Notes under the pieces: model-generated
What the model was told of the DNA's origin: nothing
The model's database searches: none
Seen by the model: only the letters and a program-made list of their open reading frames with translations
NCBI RefSeq assembly: GCF_001570545.1
Contig: NZ_BBXD01000010.1
Span: forward strand, 558,001 to 622,000
Direction: 5' to 3'
Origin: Herbidospora mongoliensis
Lineage (GTDB): Bacteria; Actinomycetota; Actinomycetes; Streptosporangiales; Streptosporangiaceae
DNA: 64,000 bases
Part shown: piece by piece, positions 41,156 to 49,530 of the stretch
Layout of the letters: every line of letters begins with the position of its first letter
How positions within the stretch are numbered: position 1 is the first letter of the stretch
Made by a program: the position numbers and the translations under genes

Positions 41156-43222
41156 TCAGACCTTCAAACCGAGGTGGGTGGCGAAGAAGGCGAGCTGGTC
41201 GGCGGCGAGTTCGACGCTCTTGCTGACCGCGCGCGCCCCGTGGCCCGCCTCGGCCTCGTTGCGCAGCAGGATCGGCCGGTCGCCGCTCGTGGCGTGCTGG
41301 AGCGCCGCAGCGGTCTTCCAGGCGTGCAGCGGGTGGACGCGGGTGTCGCTGGCGAACACGGTGAACAGGGTCGCCGGGTAGTCGACGCCCTCCTTCACGT
41401 GGTGGTAGGGCGAGTAGGCCCACAGCCAGCCGAACTCCTCGGGGTCGTCGGCCGAGCCGTATTCGACGTTCCAGGTCGCGCCCAGGCCGAACTTCTCGTA
41501 ACGGATCATGTCGAGCAGCGGCGCCGAGCAGACCACGGCCGCGAACAGGTCGGGACGACGGGTCAGCGCCGCACCCACCAGCAGACCGCCGTTGGAGCCC
41601 CCGGAGATGCCGAGCATCTCGGGCGTGGTGATCCCCTGGGCGATCAGGAACTCGGCCGCGGCCTCGAAGTCGCGGAAGGTGTTCTCCTTGTTGGCCAGCA
41701 TGCCGTCGCGGTGCCACTCCTCGCCCTGCTCGCCACCCCCCCGGAGCTGGGCGATCGCGTAGACGCCGCCCGCCTCGACCCAGCTCAGCACGGACGCCGA
41801 GTAGCCGGGCGTCATCGAGATGCCGAAGCCGCCGTAGCCGTTGAGGATGGTCGGGCACGGCCCGTCGCGGTCGACCGGCGAGATCACCAGCAGGTGGACC
41901 TCGGCGCCGTCGCCCGACGGGTAGACCAGGTGTTCGGTCTTGACCGCCGGCACCTCGACCGAGCCGGGGGAGGCCGCCCACAGGGTGGTCTCGCCGGTCT
42001 TGGCGTCGAAGCGCTGAATGGTCGGCGGGGTGGTGTTGTCGGTGTAGCCGAACCAGGCCTCGTGGCCGCCCTCGGGGCGTTCGGCGATGCCGCCGATCGT
42101 GCCGATGCCGGGCGTGGGCACCGAGCCGATGCGCTCACCGGTGTCGAGCCGGTGGATGGTGATCTCGGAGATCGCGTGGCGGGTCCAGGCCGCCAGCATG
42201 ATCGGCTCGTCGAGGTCGTCGAGGATGGCGTAGTCGCTCAGCACCGCCTCGGGGTCTTCGGGCAGCAGGTCACGCCACGACTCGTAGTCCGGCTCGGCCG
42301 GTGAGGTCACGCAGACCCGCGCGCGGGGCGCGTCGCGGTCGGTGAAGACATAGAGCCGCCCGTCGCGCCCGAAGTGGAGCCCGGTCTGCGCGTCGACCCC
42401 TTCCTGTACGGTCACCAGCGCGGGCGCCGCCACGTCGCCCCCGCGCAGGTCGGCCATCCACAGGTCGTTGCGCGGCGCGGTGCCCCGGGACGCCGAGATC
42501 GTCAGCCACGAGCCGTCACGGGAGACCGAGACGCCGTAGTAGTTGGTCTTCTCCAGCCCTTCGCCGAAGATCAGGACGTCGTCGTCGGGCGAGGCGCCGA
42601 GTGTGTGCAGGTAGACCCGCCGGTGGAACTGCTCCTCACCCTCGGGCACCAGCTCCGGGGCCAGGCGACGGACGTAGTAGAACCGCTCCCCGCCGGGCAG
42701 CCAGGCCACGGGGGAGTAGCGGCAGCGGTCGATCGGCCCCTCGACGATCTCGCCGCTCGTGATGTCCATGACGTAAAGCTTCGACTCCTCGTCGCCGCCC
42801 ACGGAGATCTGGTAGGCCAGCAGACGGCCTTCCTTGTCGGGCTGCCAGGTGTCGAGAGTGGTCAGGCCGCTGGGGTCGAGCGCCATCGGGTCGAGTAGGG
42901 CCCGCTCGGCGCCGTCGCCCTCGATGACGTAGAGCACGGCGTGCTCCTGGTCGGGGGTGCGCCGCATGAAGAACCGCCGCGCGCCCCGCCAGGCCGGCAC
43001 CCCGATCGAGCCCGACTTCAGCAGCTCGGCCACCCGCCCGCGGAACCGCCCGCGCCCGGCCATCTCGGCCTCGCCGAACAGCTTGGCCTGCGCGGACAGC
43101 CAGTCGGCGACCTCCGGGGCGGCCGGCTCCTCCAGCCACCGGTAGGGGTCGGGCACGGTGGTGCCGTGGAGCACGTCGGCCGCGTCGGCACGCCTGGCGG
43201 CGGGGTAGGAAGGTCGCGTCAT
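41156..43222 (-). CDS. Prolyl oligopeptidase (S9A)
   Basis: 688 residues from ATG 43222, where the family N-terminus YPAARRADAADVLHGTTVPDPYRWLEEP begins. An N-terminal seven-blade propeller (about 70-430), then an alpha/beta hydrolase domain with the triad Ser543 (GISGGSNGG), Asp626 (FASDTRVHP) and His661 (GHGAR). It cleaves short peptides after proline. No signal peptide, so cytoplasmic. Ends at the intergenic repeat patch. Divergent from the HNH gene with a 297-base gap in which I see no other gene. Confidence 0.95.
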   Translation of the reverse strand: MTRPSYPAARRADAADVLHGTTVPDPYRWLEEPAAPEVADWLSAQAKLFGEAEMAGRGRFRGRVAELLKSGSIGVPAWRGARRFFMRRTPDQEHAVLYVIEGDGAERALLDPMALDPSGLTTLDTWQPDKEGRLLAYQISVGGDEESKLYVMDITSGEIVEGPIDRCRYSPVAWLPGGERFYYVRRLAPELVPEGEEQFHRRVYLHTLGASPDDDVLIFGEGLEKTNYYGVSVSRDGSWLTISASRGTAPRNDLWMADLRGGDVAAPALVTVQEGVDAQTGLHFGRDGRLYVFTDRDAPRARVCVTSPAEPDYESWRDLLPEDPEAVLSDYAILDDLDEPIMLAAWTRHAISEITIHRLDTGERIGSVPTPGIGTIGGIAERPEGGHEAWFGYTDNTTPPTIQRFDAKTGETTLWAASPGSVEVPAVKTEHLVYPSGDGAEVHLLVISPVDRDGPCPTILNGYGGFGISMTPGYSASVLSWVEAGGVYAIAQLRGGGEQGEEWHRDGMLANKENTFRDFEAAAEFLIAQGITTPEMLGISGGSNGGLLVGAALTRRPDLFAAVVCSAPLLDMIRYEKFGLGATWNVEYGSADDPEEFGWLWAYSPYHHVKEGVDYPATLFTVFASDTRVHPLHAWKTAAALQHATSGDRPILLRNEAEAGHGARAVSKSVELAADQLAFFATHLGLKV

Positions 43223-43519
43223 GCCTGGCACTCTAAGGCAGCTCACCGACAGGCAGACACCGGGACGACAGCGCCATCGACACGCTTCGCCAGGGGAGTA
43301 AAAAGATGATCGCCGGGGCATAAAGAGCATCAGGCGTACCAGTTGCCCAGGTTATGGGGTGGCGGACTTGTCTTCACAAAGGACACACTTTGGTTGAGGA
43401 CGGTGCCGTGGTGACCATCCGCTGGGCCGTCCGGCGGAGGTCCGTGTGAAAGAACGACCTGAGTCCCAACAGGTGGGGCCACAACTTCGGCGCACAGCCA
43501 CGGCCGAGGGGGTCGGCTG

Positions 43520-44029
43520 ATGCGCCAGGTACTCCTCCTCAATGCCACCTACGAGCCGCTGACGACTCTCTCGATGCACCGCGCGATCGTGCTCGTGCTC
43601 CGGGAGAAGGCGGACATCATTCATCGTGACGGCCGTGGTGGTGTGCTCCGATCCGCGACCCGGACCCTCGACATCCCGTCGGTGATCCGGCTTCGCCGCT
43701 ACGTCCGCATTCCCTACCGGTCGAGAATCCCGCTCACGCGGGCGGCGCTGATGCGCCGCGACGACTTCCGCTGCGCCTATTGCGGGCAGCGGGCCGAGAC
43801 GATCGACCATGTCATCCCCCGCTCCAAGGGCGGCCCGCACACGTGGGAGAACTGCGTGGCGTCCTGCATGCCCTGCAACCATCGCAAGGCCGACAAGCTC
43901 CTGGAGGAGATCGGCTGGCAGCTCCGGGTGCTCCCGGTGGTCCCGCACGGGCCCCACTGGAGGCTGATCGGCGCCCAGCTCGACGGGGACCCGCAATGGG
44001 CTCCCTACCTCGAGGAGTCGGCGGCCTAG
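43520..44029 (+). CDS. HNH endonuclease-family protein
   Basis: 169 residues. The N-terminal part RQVLLLNATYEPLTTLSMHRAIVLVL is characteristic of a widespread chromosomal HNH family. The HNH core follows: zinc Cys85/Cys88 (CAYC), DHV with His97, ENC with Asn111, Cys116/Cys119 (CMPC) and His121. All catalytic residues are present. Its biological target is unknown; in actinobacteria it is a housekeeping gene, not part of a restriction locus (from memory). The downstream GNAT has its own promoter overlapping this stop codon. Confidence 0.9.
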   Translation: MRQVLLLNATYEPLTTLSMHRAIVLVLREKADIIHRDGRGGVLRSATRTLDIPSVIRLRRYVRIPYRSRIPLTRAALMRRDDFRCAYCGQRAETIDHVIPRSKGGPHTWENCVASCMPCNHRKADKLLEEIGWQLRVLPVVPHGPHWRLIGAQLDGDPQWAPYLEESAA

Positions 44030-44039
44030 GATCCGGTGC
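44027..44039 (+). promoter_or_regulatory. Leaderless promoter of GNAT gene
   Basis: TAGGAT (44027-44032), a near-ideal -10, is followed by seven bases and ATG 44040. Its first three bases are the stop codon of the HNH gene. Confidence 0.6.
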
Positions 44040-44855
44040 ATGACCTGGGTTCTGAGCCACGATGTCACCGGTTTCCCCGGTGACGCCGAAGACTGGCTGC
44101 TCCGCGACCCCGTTCGCAACACGGTCCCACTGACCGTGCTGCGGGGGTTGCGGGGCGGCGTCTTCCGCGACGACAACCTCTGTGGCTGGTTCGTCGAAGA
44201 CGACGAGATCGCCGGCGCGGTCCTGCACACCCCGCCCTACCCGCTCCTGCTGGGAGCGGTGCCCATCAGGGCCCTGGGGTCGCTGGCGCGCGAGCTGATC
44301 GCGATGGATCATGCGATCCCCGGCATCTCCGCCCCCCTTGAGGTGGCCGAGGCCTTCACCCGCCTCTGGTGGCGCCCGGAGACCCGCCGCCGCAGCGAAC
44401 GCCTCTACCGTCTGACCACCCTGGCCCCGAACGGCGGTTCAGGATCCTCCCGTACGGCCACCGCCCCCGACCTCGACCATCTCGTCGGCTGGTTCCGCGC
44501 CTTCCAGCACGAGGCCCACGTCGACCGCGACACCGACCCGACCCCCGTGGTCTCGGCCCGGACCAACCGGGAGGAGCTCGTCTACTGGGAAGCCGGCGGC
44601 GCCCCCGTCTCGGTGGCCGGTTTCTCCCAGCCGATCGGCGGCATGTCGCGGATCGGCCCGGTCTACACGCCGCCGGAGCTCCGCGGCAAGGGTTACGGCT
44701 CGGCCGTCACCCACGCGGCGACGACCTCCGCCCTGGCGGCCGGCGCCTCCGAGGTCCTGCTCTTCACCGACCTGTCCAACCCGACCTCGAACTCGATCTA
44801 CCAGAAGCTCGGCTACGTCCCCGTGGGCGACTACGCCTCTGTCTCCTTCGCCTGA
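44040..44855 (+). CDS. GNAT-family acetyltransferase
   Basis: 271 residues. A degenerate N-terminal half (about 1-135: DWLLRDPVRNTVPLTVLRGLRGG, with a GWFVEDDEIAGAVLHTPPYPLLL strand) and a canonical C-terminal GNAT domain (about 140-271) with RIGPVYTPPELRGKGYGSAVTHAAT, the acetyl-CoA loop RGKGYG, and NPTSNSIYQKLGYVPVGDY. Substrate unknown. Probably leaderless. FmdB-like zinc-ribbon gene 18 bases downstream. Confidence 0.9.
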   Translation: MTWVLSHDVTGFPGDAEDWLLRDPVRNTVPLTVLRGLRGGVFRDDNLCGWFVEDDEIAGAVLHTPPYPLLLGAVPIRALGSLARELIAMDHAIPGISAPLEVAEAFTRLWWRPETRRRSERLYRLTTLAPNGGSGSSRTATAPDLDHLVGWFRAFQHEAHVDRDTDPTPVVSARTNREELVYWEAGGAPVSVAGFSQPIGGMSRIGPVYTPPELRGKGYGSAVTHAATTSALAAGASEVLLFTDLSNPTSNSIYQKLGYVPVGDYASVSFA

Positions 44856-44873
44856 GCCCCTTACTCTGGTGGC

Positions 44874-45098
44874 ATGCCTCGATATGACTACCGCTGCCGC
44901 GCCTGCGGTTCGACCTTCGAACTCAACCGCCCCATGGCCGAGGCCAACGCCCCCGCGCCTTGCCCCGACGGCCACGGCGACACGGTGAAACTCCTGTCCA
45001 CGGTCGCCGTCACCGGCACCGCCAGCGGCGGCTCGGCCCCCCGCCCGTCGAGCGGCGGCGGTGGTGGTGGCTGCTGCGGTGGGGGTTGCTGCGGCTGA
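44874..45098 (+). CDS. FmdB-family zinc-ribbon protein with Gly/Cys-rich tail
   Basis: 74 residues. N-terminal zinc ribbon PRYDYRCRACGSTFEL with CxxC; the second knuckle is reduced to a single Cys before PDGH, so zinc would be bound by three Cys plus a His. The C-terminus is almost only Gly and Cys (GGGGCCGGGCCG), possibly a second metal site. FmdB-type proteins are thought to be regulators, without firm evidence. TACTCT six bases before ATG suggests a leaderless transcript. A hairpin terminator follows. Confidence 0.85.
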   Translation: MPRYDYRCRACGSTFELNRPMAEANAPAPCPDGHGDTVKLLSTVAVTGTASGGSAPRPSSGGGGGGCCGGGCCG

Positions 45099-45113
45099 CC
45101 CGGGAGTGCGTCA

Positions 45114-45140
45114 CCAGCCCTGAGGGGTAACCCCCGCTGG
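45114..45140. terminator. Hairpin between convergent genes
   Basis: CCAGC (45114-45118) / GCTGG (45136-45140) enclosing GGGG-TAA-CCCC, with unpaired bases between the two stems. It lies 15 bases after the FmdB stop and 28 bases from the next convergent stop. Confidence 0.5.
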
Positions 45141-45167
45141 GCGCGTGGATGAGCGTGACTTTGGAGA

Positions 45168-45902
45168 TCAGCGGCGTAGAGCCGTGATCACCAGTTTGGC
45201 CACCTCTTGCGTGGTTCTGATGCCGGTCTCCCTGTCGGGGTTGTGTTCTGTCAGGACGGCGATGAGCAGGTCGGACGACTCCGACGACAGGCGGCCGACG
45301 CTGTTGACCACCCATCTCCCGTCGTGGGCCTTCATCGGCATCCAGCCGTTCTTGATCGCGACCCGCTCCCCCGGCAGGGCGGCCGCGCTGATGCCCCAGG
45401 CCTGCGCAGGGTCCACCGAGGTCATCAGGGCGTGGGCGTAGGCGCGGTGCCCGGGTGTCAGTGGGCCGCCGGAAGAGATCAGCAGGTCGAGGAGCTTGAG
45501 CTGGTCGGCCGGGCAGCTGCGGGTGGTGCCCCAGGCGGTGGCCGGCCAGGTCTGGTCGACGCCCAGCGCGCGGAGCCACCGGGTGATGCCCTCCTTGCCG
45601 CCCAGCTCCACCGCCAGGGCCTGGGCCGCCGCGTTGTCGCTGTGGCGCATCATCGCCTCCGCGCGGACCCGCTCGGCCGGGGTCAGGTCGCGGGTCTGCG
45701 ACTGGGCGTTGAGCAGCGTGGCCAGCAGGATGCCCACCTTGGCCACGCTGGCCAGCAGGAAGGTGCCCGGGGTCGGTTCCATCGTGAAGCGGATCCCGGT
45801 CAGGCGGTCGTGGACCGCCACCGCGCCCCGGCCGGGACGGGCCCGCAGGTAGGCGGCCACCTCACGGGTCAGCGTGAGGCGATCGGCGGGACCGAAAGCC
45901 AT
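45168..45902 (-). CDS. Class A beta-lactamase-fold serine hydrolase
   Basis: 244 residues from ATG 45902 (GAGG upstream); an upstream ATG at 46007 would add 35 residues without a proper signal peptide. Motifs in order: SVAK at 52-55 (SxxK nucleophile), SDN at 88-90, and KNG at 183-185 in place of KTG. The class A Glu166 region is not obvious, and the protein is short and lacks a clear export signal, so a true secreted beta-lactamase is doubtful; an esterase or a penicillin-binding remnant is also possible. Confidence 0.8.
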   Translation of the reverse strand: MAFGPADRLTLTREVAAYLRARPGRGAVAVHDRLTGIRFTMEPTPGTFLLASVAKVGILLATLLNAQSQTRDLTPAERVRAEAMMRHSDNAAAQALAVELGGKEGITRWLRALGVDQTWPATAWGTTRSCPADQLKLLDLLISSGGPLTPGHRAYAHALMTSVDPAQAWGISAAALPGERVAIKNGWMPMKAHDGRWVVNSVGRLSSESSDLLIAVLTEHNPDRETGIRTTQEVAKLVITALRR

Positions 45903-46050
45903 GGGCACCTCACGGGCCGGTCCGGTGCAGGGCGGGCGGGTGGTGGCCAGGCGTGCGGGCCTGACCTGCGTGCATGCCGCCGGTAGGGACCTCGGGTTCA
46001 TGATCACAGACTCCGTCGAGGGCCCTGACCAGCGGTTTTACGACACGCGG

Positions 46051-46539
46051 TTATGCCGCAGTCTTACTCCGGCGCTGGAACGGCAGGAAACGTTCCGGTA
46101 AGTGGGGGCGAGCCGGGATGTCGGTGGACTCGACCGAGATGATGCGGTCGAAGCGGAAGGCGCGGATGCCCCGGCGCAGCCGGCACCAGCCCGCCAGATA
46201 CCAGTGTTCGCGGTGGACGAGGCAGGTGACGGGTTCGACGTCGCGCACGCTCAGGTTCCCGGCGGCGTCGAGGTAGTGGATGCGGACGACCAGCCGGGAC
46301 GTGATGGCCTGGGCGACCGCGCGGGCGCGGCGGGCGACGTCGGGAGACAGGGGAGTCGTCAGGGTGGACAGGGTCGTCGCGATCACGTCGTCGTCGAGTT
46401 CGATGTGGTCGAGGGCGTGGCGCAGACCCCGGCGCGCGGTCACGGACTGCGGACCGGCGCCGAGGTGGGCGAGCGAAAGCGCGAGCGCGGCGAGCTCGGC
46501 GGTCGTCAGGGACCCGGTGTGCCGAATGACAGTGGCCAT
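46051..46539 (-). CDS. WYL-domain protein without a recognisable HTH
   Basis: 162 residues. The C-terminal half is a WYL domain (SRLVVRIHYLDAAGNLSVRDVEP, EHWYLAGWCRLRRGIRAFRFDRI); the N-terminal 70 residues (LTTAELAALALSLAHLGAG) are helical but do not form the winged helix seen in full WYL regulators of about 320 residues. It corresponds to the central and WYL parts only. It may be an accessory ligand-sensing subunit or a shortened regulator. Leaderless start: minus-strand TAAAAT (46551-46546) seven bases before ATG. Lies 38 bases downstream of ilvD. Confidence 0.82.
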   Translation of the reverse strand: MATVIRHTGSLTTAELAALALSLAHLGAGPQSVTARRGLRHALDHIELDDDVIATTLSTLTTPLSPDVARRARAVAQAITSRLVVRIHYLDAAGNLSVRDVEPVTCLVHREHWYLAGWCRLRRGIRAFRFDRIISVESTDIPARPHLPERFLPFQRRSKTAA

Positions 46540-46545
46540 AGTTAG

Positions 46546-46551
46546 ATTTTA
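46546..46551 (-). promoter_or_regulatory. Leaderless -10 element of WYL gene
   Basis: Minus-strand TAAAAT within an AT-rich, partly palindromic patch (TTAGTTAAAATCTAA), followed by six bases and ATG 46539. This is one of the most AT-rich spots in the window. Confidence 0.55.
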
Positions 46552-46577
46552 ACTAAGCCCACTGACATTTTCTCGAA

Positions 46578-48422
46578 CTAGTTCGCGAGCTGGGAGAGGT
46601 CTCGTGAGGCTCCCGTGCTGGCTGAGGTGGTCAGCGCGGCGTACGCCTGGAGGGCGGCGGTGATCGGGCGCTCGCGGTCGACCGGGCGGTAGCGGCCCAG
46701 TTCCGACAGCAGCTTCTCGCGCCGGGCGGCCAGGTCGGCCTCGGGCACCCGCAGCTCGATCGAACGGCCGGGGATGTCGATCTCGATCAGGTCGCCGTTC
46801 TGGACCAGGGCGATCGTGCCGCCTTCGGCCGCCTCGGGGGAGGCGTGGCCGATCGACAGGCCCGAGGTGCCGCCGGAGAAGCGGCCGTCGGTGACCAGCG
46901 CGCAGGCCTTGCCGAGCCCGCGTCCCTTGAGGAACGAGGTCGGGTAGAGCATCTCCTGCATGCCGGGGCCGCCCTTGGGGCCCTCGTAGCGGATGACGAC
47001 GACGTCGCCCGCCTTGACCTTGTCGCCGAGGATGCCCTCGACGGCGGATTCCTGCGATTCGAACACCACGGCCGGGCCGGAGAACTTCCAGATCTCCTCG
47101 TCGACGCCCGCCGTCTTCACGACGCAGCCGTCGACGGCGATGTTGCCGTAGAGGACGGCCAGGCCGCCGTCTTTGGTGTAGGCGTGTTCGACGTCGCGGA
47201 TGCAGCCCTCGGCGCGGTCGAGGTCGAGGGTCTCCCAGCGGGCGTTCTGGGAGTAGGGCTTCACGGTGCGGATGTTGCCGGGGGCGGCGTACCACAGGTC
47301 GGTGTTGACGGCCTGCGGCGACAGGACGTCCCACTCGTCGAGCATCTGGCCGAGGGTGCCGCCGTTGACCGTGACCGTCTCGCGGTGGATCAGACCGCCG
47401 CGGGAGAGCTCGGCCAGGATCGCGGGGATGCCGCCGGCCCGGTGGACGTCTTCGACGTGGTATTTGTTCGTGGCCGGGGCGACCTTGCACAGGCACGGCA
47501 CCCGCAGCGAGATCTCGTTGATCTCCTTCAGGCCGAAGTCGACCCCGCCCTCGCGGGCCGCCGCCAGGATGTGGAGGATCGTGTTGGTCGAGCCGCCCAT
47601 GGCTACGTCGAGGGCCATGGCGTTCTCGAACGCGTCTTTGGTGGCGATCGAGCGGGGCAGCACCGAGAAGTCGTCGTTCTCGTAGTGGCGGCGGGTGATC
47701 TCGACGATCGTCTTCCCGGCGTCCTTGTAGAGCTGCTCGCGGGCCTTGTGGGTGGCCAGGATCGTGCCGTTGCCGGGCAGGCCCAGGCCGATCGCCTCGA
47801 CGAGGCAGTTCATCGAGTTGGCCGTGAACATGCCGCTGCAGGAGCCGCAGGTCGGGCAGGCCTCTTCTTCCATCGTCAGGAGGTCTTCGTCGGAGACGCT
47901 CTCGTCGGCGGCGGAGATCATCGGGTCGATCAGGTCGAGCTTGCGGATCTTCCCGTTCATCACGGCCTTGCCGGCCTCCATCGGGCCGCCCGAGACGAAG
48001 ACGGTCGGGATGTTCAGCCTCATGGCCGCCAGCAGCATGCCGGGCGTGATCTTGTCGCAGTTGGAGACGCAGATCAGCGCGTCGGCGCAGTGGGCGTTGA
48101 CCATGTATTCGACCGCGTCGGCGATCAGTTCGCGGGAGGGCAGCGAGTAGAGCATGCCGCCGTGGCCCATCGCGATGCCGTCGTCGACGGCGATGGTGCT
48201 GAACTCGCGGGGGATCGCGCCGGCCTCGCGGATGGCGCCGGCGACGACCTCGCCGACCTCGCGGAGGTGGACGTGGCCGGGCACGAACTGGGTGAAACTG
48301 TTGGCCACCGCGACGATGGGCTTGCCGAAGTCGCTTCCGGCTACACCGGTCGCCCGGAGCAGGGCCCGGGCACCGACCATGTTTCTGCCGTGAGTGACCG
48401 TTCGAGACCTGAGGGCGGGCAT
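46578..48422 (-). CDS. ilvD: Dihydroxy-acid dehydratase
   Basis: 614 residues, full length. Dehydrates dihydroxy acids in the last common step of isoleucine, valine and leucine synthesis. Fe-S cysteines in [12 protein letters not shown] and in [19 protein letters not shown] (motif [17 protein letters not shown]); [18 protein letters not shown] near the start and [20 protein letters not shown] near the end are signatures. RBS GGGAG seven bases before ATG 48422. A perfect 22-bp palindrome lies 28 bases upstream. It is not next to other ilv genes here. Confidence 0.97.
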   Translation of the reverse strand: MPALRSRTVTHGRNMVGARALLRATGVAGSDFGKPIVAVANSFTQFVPGHVHLREVGEVVAGAIREAGAIPREFSTIAVDDGIAMGHGGMLYSLPSRELIADAVEYMVNAHCADALICVSNCDKITPGMLLAAMRLNIPTVFVSGGPMEAGKAVMNGKIRKLDLIDPMISAADESVSDEDLLTMEEEACPTCGSCSGMFTANSMNCLVEAIGLGLPGNGTILATHKAREQLYKDAGKTIVEITRRHYENDDFSVLPRSIATKDAFENAMALDVAMGGSTNTILHILAAAREGGVDFGLKEINEISLRVPCLCKVAPATNKYHVEDVHRAGGIPAILAELSRGGLIHRETVTVNGGTLGQMLDEWDVLSPQAVNTDLWYAAPGNIRTVKPYSQNARWETLDLDRAEGCIRDVEHAYTKDGGLAVLYGNIAVDGCVVKTAGVDEEIWKFSGPAVVFESQESAVEGILGDKVKAGDVVVIRYEGPKGGPGMQEMLYPTSFLKGRGLGKACALVTDGRFSGGTSGLSIGHASPEAAEGGTIALVQNGDLIEIDIPGRSIELRVPEADLAARREKLLSELGRYRPVDRERPITAALQAYAALTTSASTGASRDLSQLAN

Positions 48423-48449
48423 GGCCAGACTCCCATCAGAAGACCGTCA

Positions 48450-48471
48450 CCGTGATGCGATCGCATCACGG
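48450..48471. promoter_or_regulatory. 22-bp perfect palindrome before ilvD
   Basis: Half-site CCGTGATGCGA and its exact reverse complement are fused with no spacer (48450-48471). It lies in the ilvD 5' region, just after a -10-like TACCAT, at about the expected transcription start. It could be a repressor operator or a leader hairpin. No regulator can be named. Confidence 0.6.
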
Positions 48472-48530
48472 GTCCATACATGGTAAGTCTGCCGCCCGAC
48501 CGCTGAGACACGGGTCCCAGAACGTGAAAC

Positions 48531-48557
48531 GGCCCGCGCCGTGATCCGGCGCGGGCC
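48531..48557. terminator. Hairpin terminator after NERD gene
   Basis: Perfect 10-bp stem GGCCCGCGCC (48531-48540) / GGCGCGGGCC (48548-48557) with a seven-base loop. It lies 31 bases beyond the stop of the NERD gene (minus strand) and upstream of ilvD. Confidence 0.75.
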
Positions 48558-48588
48558 TGTTCGGACAGGGGATTAGAACGTTCCTCCG

Positions 48589-49356
48589 TCAGACCTCGCT
48601 GTAGCGCGACGGCAGGACGTTCTCGGCGGCCTTGAAGATCGAGTCGACCTCCGAGGTCGTGAGCGACTTCTCTCGCTTGGTGATCCACTTGCGGACCATG
48701 CTGCCGGAGAACACGTCGACCTCGCGGACGTTGAGGATCCGCCAGGGGATCGCCGGCCCGTAGATGGCCAGCGACGGGACCACCGTGATCTCGCGGCCGA
48801 TCGCCTTGCTGATCAGGTCACCGGCCTGGGTGGCCTCCCAGCGTGCCTCGTCGAGGCGTGGCTTCTGGTTGAAGGGTCCGTGGAAGAGTTTGCGGTGGGA
48901 CTGCACGCGGACGGGAAGACGCCGGTCCCACTTCTCGGAGTCGACGGCGTACACCCCCGTCGGGCCCACCACCAGGTGGTCGATCTGGGCGTCGCTGCCG
49001 GGAATCGACCGGGCGTGGAGCGTGCGGTAACCACCCCGTTCGAGTTTCTTCAGCTGGGCCTCGGTCCGCCTCTCGGCGACTGAAGGCCGCCGCCACGCCG
49101 GGACGGACGACGTCGTCCTGGCCCGGTAGACGGTCAGCCCGATCGCGGTCAGCACCAAGAACAGCAGACCCGTTCGGACGCTCCCGAACAACAGACCCGT
49201 CACGATCCCCACCGCGACGGAGATGGCTGCTCGGCGCGCCAGATCCTGGTATTTGGGTTGCTGCAAGGTGCTCCGCAGGGACGCGCGCTCAACAGGCGCG
49301 TAGGTCGACGCGGGCGTGTCGGGTCGCGTCGGGGGGCGCTCCTCACGATCGCTCAC
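48589..49356 (-). CDS. Membrane-anchored NERD-domain protein
   Basis: 255 residues from GTG 49356 (no clear RBS, so the start is uncertain). Two membrane segments near 35-70 (AISVAVGIVTGLLFG; LLFLVLTAIGLTVY), then a NERD (nuclease-related) domain: GGYRTLHARSIPGSDAQIDHLVVGPTGVYAVDSEKW, with the IDHLVVGPTGVYAVDSEKW core (nuclease-like D...D/E-x-K). NERD proteins are thought to process DNA, but actinomycete copies are uncharacterised. Divergent from the amidase; strong terminator downstream. Confidence 0.82.
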   Translation of the reverse strand: MSDREERPPTRPDTPASTYAPVERASLRSTLQQPKYQDLARRAAISVAVGIVTGLLFGSVRTGLLFLVLTAIGLTVYRARTTSSVPAWRRPSVAERRTEAQLKKLERGGYRTLHARSIPGSDAQIDHLVVGPTGVYAVDSEKWDRRLPVRVQSHRKLFHGPFNQKPRLDEARWEATQAGDLISKAIGREITVVPSLAIYGPAIPWRILNVREVDVFSGSMVRKWITKREKSLTTSEVDSIFKAAENVLPSRYSEV

Positions 49357-49530
49357 CCAGATCGGTGACGCTTCGTGACCCTCTTCGGGCGCTAGACGGC
49401 TATCCACATAACAGACCGTAGTTGAGGCGCCAAGCTGTTGCCTAGTGGAGCCTTGTTCATACTTTTGTGGCCAACATTTGTTGATTCGCCCATGCTGGTA
49501 TAGGGCATCATCTCCAGATATCTTCCGGCA

